From contig BNUY01000036.1 of assembly GCA_025997715.1 (NCBI GenBank), positions 1 through 21,220 on the forward strand: 21,220 nucleotides of DNA. Direction: 5' to 3'. Position 1 is the stretch's first letter. Each line of letters begins with the position of its first letter. The position numbers and the translations under genes were made by a program. This document shows positions 21,119-21,220 of the stretch, in pieces. Under the pieces are notes generated by a model, which saw only the letters and a list, made by a program, of their open reading frames with translations, was not told the origin of the DNA and made no database searches. This DNA is from Spirochaetia bacterium (lineage in GTDB: Bacteria; Spirochaetota; Spirochaetia; Treponematales; Breznakiellaceae).

Positions 21119-21203
21119 ACCGCAAAGTCGAAGAAGTCGAAAAAGAAGAGGAAAATAGAGTTAAAATCCTCAAAAACTTCTTTGACTTTGTTTACTTTGC
21201 GGT
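21119..21203. repeat. Palindromic repeat element at window end
   Basis: ACCGCAAAGT (21119-21128) pairs perfectly with ACTTTGCGGT (21194-21203). An overlapping 15-bp arm, CAAAGTCGAAGAAGT (21123-21137), pairs with ACTTCTTTGACTTTG (21176-21190) with one G-T, and GAGGA/TCCTC pairs in the middle. Same style as the element inside the DUF2318 gene. The roughly 190 bp upstream of the zinc promoter hold no gene I can support. Confidence 0.75.
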
Positions 21204-21220
21204 GAAAATTCCTTGTTTGT

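Overview
The window looks like chromosome from a spirochete of the genus Treponema, most likely a termite-gut type (T. primitia / T. azotonutricium group). The reasons are a clear homologue of the treponemal Tpd/Tp34 periplasmic iron protein, signal peptides ending in a treponeme-style 'FAGGGQQ', a TPR fragment, a Tro/Znu-type metal ABC transporter and mid-range GC content. The species assignment is inference; no rRNA or tRNA gene is present to anchor it.

Region 1 (1-7950) looks like a corrinoid/methyl-transfer accessory region. A small [2Fe-2S] ferredoxin with an extremely histidine-rich tail (48-509) recurs as a paralogue at 7547-7948. Its Cys spacing and sequence match the N-terminal domain of corrinoid-activating RACE proteins. 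Between the copies lie a secreted hypothetical protein, an outer-membrane porin-like protein, a convergent PucR/CdaR-type regulator, a UroD-superfamily methyltransferase-like protein and an MFS transporter. The porin and methyltransferase promoters are near-identical duplicated cassettes, each carrying a 17-bp palindrome at the same distance from the -35 box. This suggests one regulon: porin, then MFS importer, then methyltransferase, with the ferredoxins as possible electron or metal partners. A second duplicated element (about 530-700 and 7290-7460) is a promoter plus a conserved, foldable RNA leader.

Region 2 (7950-10640) holds a MATE efflux gene with a strongly structured 5' leader, a truncated TPR gene, an HPr-like protein with altered regulatory residues, a stray copy of the ferredoxin His-tail, a bidirectional terminator and a DUF2325 gene on the minus strand with an 18-codon leader ORF.

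Region 3 (10700-17532) is a compact seven-gene iron-uptake operon: FTR1 permease, Tpd/P19-type periplasmic protein, DUF2318 (FtrD-like) membrane protein, two FtsX/MacB-type permeases, an ABC ATPase and an FMN-binding lipoprotein. The order parallels the Campylobacter FTR1-P19 locus, with a flavoprotein at the end where that locus, as I recall it, has thioredoxin-like proteins. The DUF2318 gene carries an in-frame palindromic repeat element.

Region 4 (17560-21030, minus strand) is a zinc/manganese uptake operon: small Cys/His membrane protein, ZnuA-like lipoprotein, ZnuC-like ATPase, and a ZnuB-like permease whose reading frame runs without a stop into a YcgQ/DUF1980-like lipoprotein. The window ends in a second palindromic repeat element.

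Overall the window is dominated by metal and redox-cofactor handling, with unusual amounts of duplicated regulatory DNA and RNA.
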